Positions 44,194 through 48,604 of a stretch of DNA of 48,604 nucleotides are shown here, one piece after another (the first letter of the stretch is position 1; each line of letters starts with the position of its first letter). Under the pieces are notes generated by a model. The model was not told where the DNA came from and did not search any database. It saw only the letters and a program-made list of their open reading frames with translations. The stretch lies in the NCBI RefSeq assembly GCF_003838195.1, contig NZ_RCBY01000033.1:1-48604 (forward strand), in the 5' to 3' direction. A program made the position numbers and the translations under genes. This stretch comes from Okeania hirsuta. Lineage in GTDB: Bacteria; Cyanobacteriota; Cyanobacteriia; Cyanobacteriales; Microcoleaceae.

Positions 44194-45441
44194 ATGACAG
44201 ACATAAATCAAGCTTTCCAAAAAGCTATAAATCTACAAAAAGAAGGAAAACTAAAAGAAGCAGAGTCAATATATATTGACATACTCAAGTCTGATAGTAA
44301 TCATGTACCCACCCTAATTAACTTAGGTTTAATAGAGCAAAACCAGGGCAAACTAGATGAAGCAAGTCAATTCTATAAATATGCTTTTTCCATAGAGCCA
44401 AATAATATATCTCTACTTTATCTCTTAGCCAAAATTACACAAGAGTTAAATCAATTAGACGAAGCTATTATTTATTGGCAAAAATTAGCAGAACTCAAAC
44501 CAGATTCTGCCCTAGAATTTTATGGAAATATTGGCAATAGTCTAGTTCAACAAGGCAAATTTGATCAAGCACTAAATTACTTTCATCGTGCCTTAGAAAT
44601 ATCGCCCAAAAGTTTTCAAGCTCATCAAGCGATCGGTAATTTACTAATTAGACAAGATAAACTTTTGGAAGCTAAATCAGAATTCAGCCGAGCATTAGAA
44701 ATTAATCCTAATTATCAAGTAGCTAAAGTTTGGTTAACTTTAGTTGATAAGTTACTCAAAGGAGACAATCTAGTTTCATTCAATTATCAAAACACCCTCA
44801 TAAAATTTGAAATAACAGGAAAAAATCTAGCCGTAGAAATTGCTAATGTAGGTGGAAGTTTTTATGAATTAGCCGAGCTAGAATTTATTAGACAAAACCT
44901 CAAATCAACAGCTCCAGTTATTGTTGATGTTGGAGCAAATACAGGCAATCATTTAGTATACTTTGGTAAAATTATTCAAGCAGCAAAAATTATTCCCATA
45001 GAATTTCATCCAGAAATTATTGCAGCTTTGAAGAGGCATATCTCAATTAACCAAGTCGGCAATATTGACTTATCTAAATTAGGCTACGCTATTGGTAAAA
45101 ATCGTGGTAAATCTTTCATAAAAGAACATCCTGCTAAAGATTTATTTTTAACAGAAATTGACAATAAAATTATCAATGGTCAAGAATTAGTAGTTGTTCC
45201 TTTAGATGAAATAATTACTGAAAAAGTAGACTTCATCAAAATTGATGTACAGGGCAAAGAAATAGATGTGTTGGAAGGAGCAAAAAATTTGATATCTAGC
45301 TATCGACCTGATATGTTAGTTGAAGTTGCCAAAAATAATATCAAGGATTTTAGGAAATTTTTAGCAGCAGTCAACTATCAAACAGTTAAAGCATTCGATC
45401 ATGGAAGATATGTCAACTTCTATATTAAATATACTCACTAA
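44194..45441 (+). CDS. TPR-FkbM methyltransferase fusion
   Basis: A 415-residue two-part protein. Residues 1-180 are five TPR units (QKEGKLKEAESIYIDILKSD, NQGKLDEASQFYKYAFSIEP, ELNQLDEAIIYWQKLAELKP, QQGKFDQALNYFHRALEISP, RQDKLLEAKSEFSRALEINP). Residues about 240-400 are an FkbM-type SAM-dependent methyltransferase: VIVDVGANTGNHLVYF is the SAM-binding motif, IPIEFHPEIIAALKRHI follows, and VDFIKIDVQGKEIDVLEGA is the conserved acidic motif. FkbM enzymes usually O-methylate sugars or natural products, and TPR fusions are common in cyanobacterial glycan loci. No glycosyltransferase genes are close, so the substrate is not inferable. No signal peptide. Start ATG at 44194; no strong ribosome site. 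Confidence 0.88.
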   Translation: MTDINQAFQKAINLQKEGKLKEAESIYIDILKSDSNHVPTLINLGLIEQNQGKLDEASQFYKYAFSIEPNNISLLYLLAKITQELNQLDEAIIYWQKLAELKPDSALEFYGNIGNSLVQQGKFDQALNYFHRALEISPKSFQAHQAIGNLLIRQDKLLEAKSEFSRALEINPNYQVAKVWLTLVDKLLKGDNLVSFNYQNTLIKFEITGKNLAVEIANVGGSFYELAELEFIRQNLKSTAPVIVDVGANTGNHLVYFGKIIQAAKIIPIEFHPEIIAALKRHISINQVGNIDLSKLGYAIGKNRGKSFIKEHPAKDLFLTEIDNKIINGQELVVVPLDEIITEKVDFIKIDVQGKEIDVLEGAKNLISSYRPDMLVEVAKNNIKDFRKFLAAVNYQTVKAFDHGRYVNFYIKYTH

Positions 45442-45499
45442 AACTTCAATTTAGATTGGCGACAAATATATAATATATGTAAATGGAAAGAAGAAACTA

Positions 45500-46450
45500 A
45501 TGCCAAACTTAATTGTCTGGATCGTAATATTTATAGTCAGCTTATTCGTTCTGATTAAAGCTTCTGACTTCTTTACAGATGCAGCAGAAAAAATAGGTAT
45601 ATCTTTAGGAATTTCTCCTTTTTTAGTAGGGGTAACAATAGTATCAGTAGGAACCTCTCTACCAGAGTTAGTATCATCTATTATCGCTGTATACCAAAAC
45701 TCCTCTGAAATTGTTTTTGGTAATGTGGTTGGTTCCAATATTGCTAATATTTTCTTGATTATTGGTACTGCATCATTGATCAGCAGTCCTTTAAGGATAC
45801 AATATGAACTAATTAATGTAGATTTACCACTATTTGTTGGTTCAGCTTTTTTATTAGGTTTAACAGTTTTAGATAATAATTTTTCTAAAAATGAAGCTAT
45901 TATTTGTATTTTGGGATATGTTGTCTATGTTTTATACACTATTAGTAGTGGTAAGGAAGAACAAGAGTTAGAAAAAGATGGAAATAGAAACTCAAAGAAA
46001 ATTTTACCAACCAAACAAATAGCCATTTTGGTTATTAGTTCATTATTTGTATTTTTGGGTGCAACTTATACAATTGAATCAGTTACTAAAATCTCTAAGA
46101 TACTCGAGATTGCTAAGGAATTAATTGCTTTAAGTGCAGTTGCTCTTGGTACTTCATTGCCAGAGTTAATAGTTACTATTTCTGCTGCTAAAAAAGGTCG
46201 CCCAGAAATTGCCGTAGGAAATGTTTTAGGTTCTAACATTTTCAACTCATTGATGGTACTAGGAATACCAGGACTAATCGGCAATTTAGAAATTCCTGAA
46301 GATCTTATTGGTGGTGGGTTATTGGTTTTATTAGCAGGAACAATTATGTTCTTTTTTGTCACTCAAGATAAACAAGTAACTCGTTGGGAAGGATTAATAT
46401 TTTTCCTATTCTACGGGTGGTTTATTGGCAATATATTTGGGTTAGTTTGA
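45500..46450 (+). CDS. Calcium/sodium (cation) antiporter, CaCA family
   Basis: A 316-residue integral membrane protein with about ten helices. The two CaCA alpha-repeats are clear: VGTSLPELVSSI and FGNVVGSNIANIFLIIGT in the first half, and LGTSLPELIVTISAAKKGRPEIAVGNVLGSNIFNSLMVLG in the second. The acidic residues of the TSLPE motifs that bind cation are both present. Probably exchanges Ca2+ for Na+ or H+. The family (YrbG-like) is common in bacteria. Start ATG at 45500 with GGAAAGAAG upstream. It is 58 bases after the FkbM gene on the same strand, possibly co-transcribed. Confidence 0.9.
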   Translation: MPNLIVWIVIFIVSLFVLIKASDFFTDAAEKIGISLGISPFLVGVTIVSVGTSLPELVSSIIAVYQNSSEIVFGNVVGSNIANIFLIIGTASLISSPLRIQYELINVDLPLFVGSAFLLGLTVLDNNFSKNEAIICILGYVVYVLYTISSGKEEQELEKDGNRNSKKILPTKQIAILVISSLFVFLGATYTIESVTKISKILEIAKELIALSAVALGTSLPELIVTISAAKKGRPEIAVGNVLGSNIFNSLMVLGIPGLIGNLEIPEDLIGGGLLVLLAGTIMFFFVTQDKQVTRWEGLIFFLFYGWFIGNIFGLV

Positions 46451-46865
46451 CATCCTCCGAACTTCAATACTTGAATTTGTAATTCCTGGAACAATAGCGA
46501 GTAATATTATGTTCGGATGAACAGTTATAAATAATTAGGGAGGAGTCTGGAGTCTGGAGTCTGGAGGGAGAAAGAAGGTATTTAGGAGAAGAATTTTTTT
46601 TATCAATAATTAAACGGACATGGTATAGTAAAAGTTTTAGTTATACACTAATCACAAAATTATTTTCTCTTAATACAGATATTCTATTGGGACTTTACAC
46701 AAAATAGAAGTAGAAAATAGGCTCAAATATAGACAGGAAAAGGCTTTTACGTCAAAAAGGCATAAATCCTTAATTACCAAGAGTTATAGGCATTTTTATC
46801 GCATTGACGTAATTCCCTTATCTAGATTGACTCTCAGCAATTTTTCTACCTAAAAATTTTTAATA
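46451..46865. other. Spacer with an ATGTCCGG-type MITE
   Basis: No gene. It contains MITE copy E and the element's GGAGTCTGGAGTCTGGAG run at 46542-46565. A TAGAAAATAGGCTCAAA block at about 46707 resembles the duplicated block at 43858. Confidence 0.5.
46505..46627. mobile_element. ATGTCCGG-type MITE, copy E
   Basis: The left end TATTATGTTCGGATGAACAG (from 46505) and the right end AATTAAACGGACATGGTA (to 46627) are inverted relatives, 123 bases in all. It shares the GTTATAAATAATTAGGGAGG / GAGTC run with copy C. Shorter than copies A and B. Confidence 0.65.
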
Positions 46866-46964
46866 TAGCAATGTGCGCTGGCATATTTACACATTATTTT
46901 TTGTAGACCTGTTCTAGACTGCACTTTGAGCTGGACATTGTAAATACCTGAGCGCACATTGCTA
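46866..46964. mobile_element. 99-bp palindromic relative of the 127-bp MITE
   Basis: TAGCAATGTGCGCT at the left end and AGCGCACATTGCTA at the right end are perfect inverted copies, and GGCATATTTAC / GTAAATACCTG extends the match. It is flanked by TA (46864-46865 and 46965-46966). Its left end equals that of the 127-bp MITE, but its right end is a second copy of that left end rather than GCACAGCGCTA. So it is a fold-back form of the same family. Confidence 0.8.
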
Positions 46965-47039
46965 TACCAATTTGAAAAAAGAATGTTACAAATAATTGGG
47001 AGCGATTTGCTGAGGCAACGCTCCGCGAACAGGTAAATT

Positions 47040-47420
47040 TATTTATCTATGTCTGTAGTACTAAAACCCACATTCCGCACGACAAAATGTAGTATGCAAA
47101 GATGGTAAAAGTTGAGTAAGTATTTAGACTGATAGTATGGTGTAAGAAGCGATATAGCTGCCGCTAGGCTCCGCCAACGCAAATCATCAGTTGCCGGAAC
47201 TTACCTTACCAATAGACATCTCCAAAAATTGCCAAAGTTTCTCTATCACGCTTCGCGATATAGCTGCCGCTAGGCTCCGCCAACGCGAAGCGGAACGGAG
47301 TTTGATCGCATCTTAATCATTGCCAAGTGGTTAATTCTACACTATGATTCAATCGTTGATTATTTTGGCCCTCTACCTGTTTTTACCTCAAGTTTCTGAT
47401 TCTTAGAGTAGATAGTATCT
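47040..47420. repeat. Continuation of the right duplicate, with short dispersed repeats
   Basis: Inverted match of about 877-1300. It holds two insertions of the short repeat GCGATATAGCTGCCGCTAGG...CCAACGC (47151-47184 and 47257-47292) that are at different places or absent in the left copy. It therefore shows later activity of that repeat. No gene. Confidence 0.6.
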
Positions 47421-48604
47421 TTGACAACTTGGAGGAAAAAACTTTAATAATTCTAAACGTTCTGGAGTTAAATTAGATCTACTCTTAACTCCAGAATTAA
47501 TTAATAAATGAATCGACTGAAAACATTGAAATATCCAAGGTAATGTTGGTCTATTTGTAGGAGGACCTCATTGATTTTTGACAGTAGATTTAGTCCGATT
47601 TAAGGTTTGACGTAGTTGACGCTGGCCTCAAGTGTCAACCAATCAACATAAGGCCATAATTAACCCCAAAGCTTCGATTCGATCAGGGGACTTAAGGAAG
47701 ACACTATAGCAATGTGCGCTGGCATATTTACAAATTACAAGAACTGTCCAATAGCTAAAAGTCTTGTATTATCGGTCTTTTATTCCCCCAGATGAGCTGT
47801 TGCCAGATGAGCTGTTGCCTGCGCACAGCGCTAAATCAGTTAAAAATAGAGGGTATGCCCAGAAACCTAAAACCCCTCTCTACAGATTGTTGTCCTTTAT
47901 ATTTAGACAACATTTCTTCCGTAGTTAATTCCATCTGATCAAGAACATTTGTTGCTAAAATAAATCGACCTGCTCGTTTTTTTTCTAGTTCTATTTTTGA
48001 CTCTCTTAAGCTCACTTTAACTTGGAGTTGATCAGAAAAATCTGATTCAGATTTCGACTGTACTTCTTGAAAATTAATTTCTGTCAATTCGTGATCTAAA
48101 AACTTTTTAAACAGCTTTCTTGCTGCTGTTTCTGCATCTGGTTGACAAGCAAACTTTTCAGATTTTAAAATGCGCAGTTTTTTGTCAACTTCAACTCGTT
48201 CTTTCTGGATTTTTTTATCTAGATTTTTCAAATCTGATTCTCGGCGCAGTTGACTTTCAACTACTAACCATCTTTGTTGAATCCCTCCCTAGGTTTTTGA
48301 GAGTTCTTGATATCTATATCCCTTAATCTGACTGGTAGTAAAATCTGACCCATCTGTTTCTTGAACTAACTTGTGAGCTGCTTTTATACGAACTGGGACT
48401 CTGCTTAACCATTTAATATCTGTTAGTAACTGTAGATTTTTTTGAGTATATAAAGCACTATCTGCCACCATTAAACTATCAAAATTTAACTGCTTTTTGA
48501 AATCTTTCATGCCTTGGACCAAACTTTTTTTGGTCAGATTCATTTCCCGAACCAATTCTCATCCACAATGGGACATCTCCATCATTCGTACAAATTAAAT
48601 CCAT
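47400..48604 (-). pseudogene. Decayed IS1634-like transposase, right copy
   Basis: The minus strand enters from the window edge reading MDLICTNDGDVPLWMRIGSG and NESDQKK. It loses frame by one base in a run of seven A (about 48533), and continues as MKDFKKQLNFDSLMVADSAL with the VADSALYT motif. It meets a TAG near 48290 (ELSKT-stop-GGIQQRWLVVES), then KKIQKERVEVDKKLRILKSE through QSVERGFRFLG at about 47850. There the internal deletion shared with the left copy begins. A 127-bp MITE (47707-47833) sits in that junction. The C-terminal block (NRPTLPWIFQCFQSIHLLIN, FFPPSCQRY) is readable at about 47420-47640 with one stop. Dead. Confidence 0.82.
47707..47833. mobile_element. 127-bp MITE (TAGCAATG...GCGCTA), copy 3
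   Basis: TAGCAATGTGCGCTGG to GCACAGCGCTA, 127 bases. Flanks are TA (47705-47706) and AA (47834-47835), the latter a decayed TA. The left duplicate reads GGAAGACACTATCAGTTAAAAA (inverted) with no insert at this point. So this is an independent insertion into the other copy of the same sequence. Confidence 0.85.

Overview
The window reads as chromosomal DNA of a cyanobacterium. It carries a photosystem II D2 gene, a ClpR/ClpP3 pair, DUF1830, UPF0367, an iron-uptake type SLH porin and many HIP1 octamers (GCGATCGC). The low G+C, very long non-coding spacers and dense insertion-sequence debris point to a filamentous marine form such as Trichodesmium or a relative. That last placement is inference.

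Layout. 1-2600: end of an IS200/IS605-type element inserted into a decayed IS1634-like transposase, then gene-free repeat-rich DNA. 2638-6201: a large secreted GHL10-type glycosidase-like protein. 6280-6660: a 73-bp tandem array. 7006-9309: a HEPN-domain gene broken by one in-frame stop. 9655-14662: a tripartite MacAB-like exporter (adaptor, permease, ATPase, all minus strand) whose gaps are filled with copies of one MITE family. 14875-21444: housekeeping and conserved cyanobacterial genes (PIN-TRAM protein, hemW, DUF1830, tRNA-Asn, YacP-like NYN nuclease, an ECF/Cbi-type ATPase overlapping UPF0367) and an aminotransferase pseudogene. 21670-22260: two non-autonomous elements. 22797-23855: stand-alone psbD. 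24410-24964: a strongly structured leader-like RNA ahead of a pterin-4a-carbinolamine dehydratase gene. 25199-27080: an apparently intact tnpA/tnpB IS605-type element. 27302-35405: HD-GYP phosphodiesterase, SLH porin, cysK and a J-domain protein, with IS605-type right ends between them. 36161-39534: MscS channel with a cyclic-nucleotide domain, and a VWA protein. 39721-40720: tnpB pseudogene. 41167-43413: clpR, clpP3 and a DnaJ-like gene. 44194-46450: TPR-FkbM methyltransferase and a cation/Ca2+ antiporter. 46505-48604: repeats and a second decayed IS1634-like copy in inverted orientation to the first.

The cellular genes form few operons: the MacAB-like exporter, UPF0367-ecfA and clpR-clpP3. 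The most informative content is the mobile DNA. The two IS1634-like remnants share the same internal deletion and are each other's empty site for a 127-bp MITE. This fixes that element's ends and its TA target duplication from the sequence alone. A second MITE family (ends ATGTCCGG) sits in the gaps of the exporter operon. Several palindromic elements, solo IS605-type right ends, a possible leader-peptide/structured-RNA locus, and an adaptor whose coiled-coil arms are both built from 26-residue repeats are the main items for follow-up.
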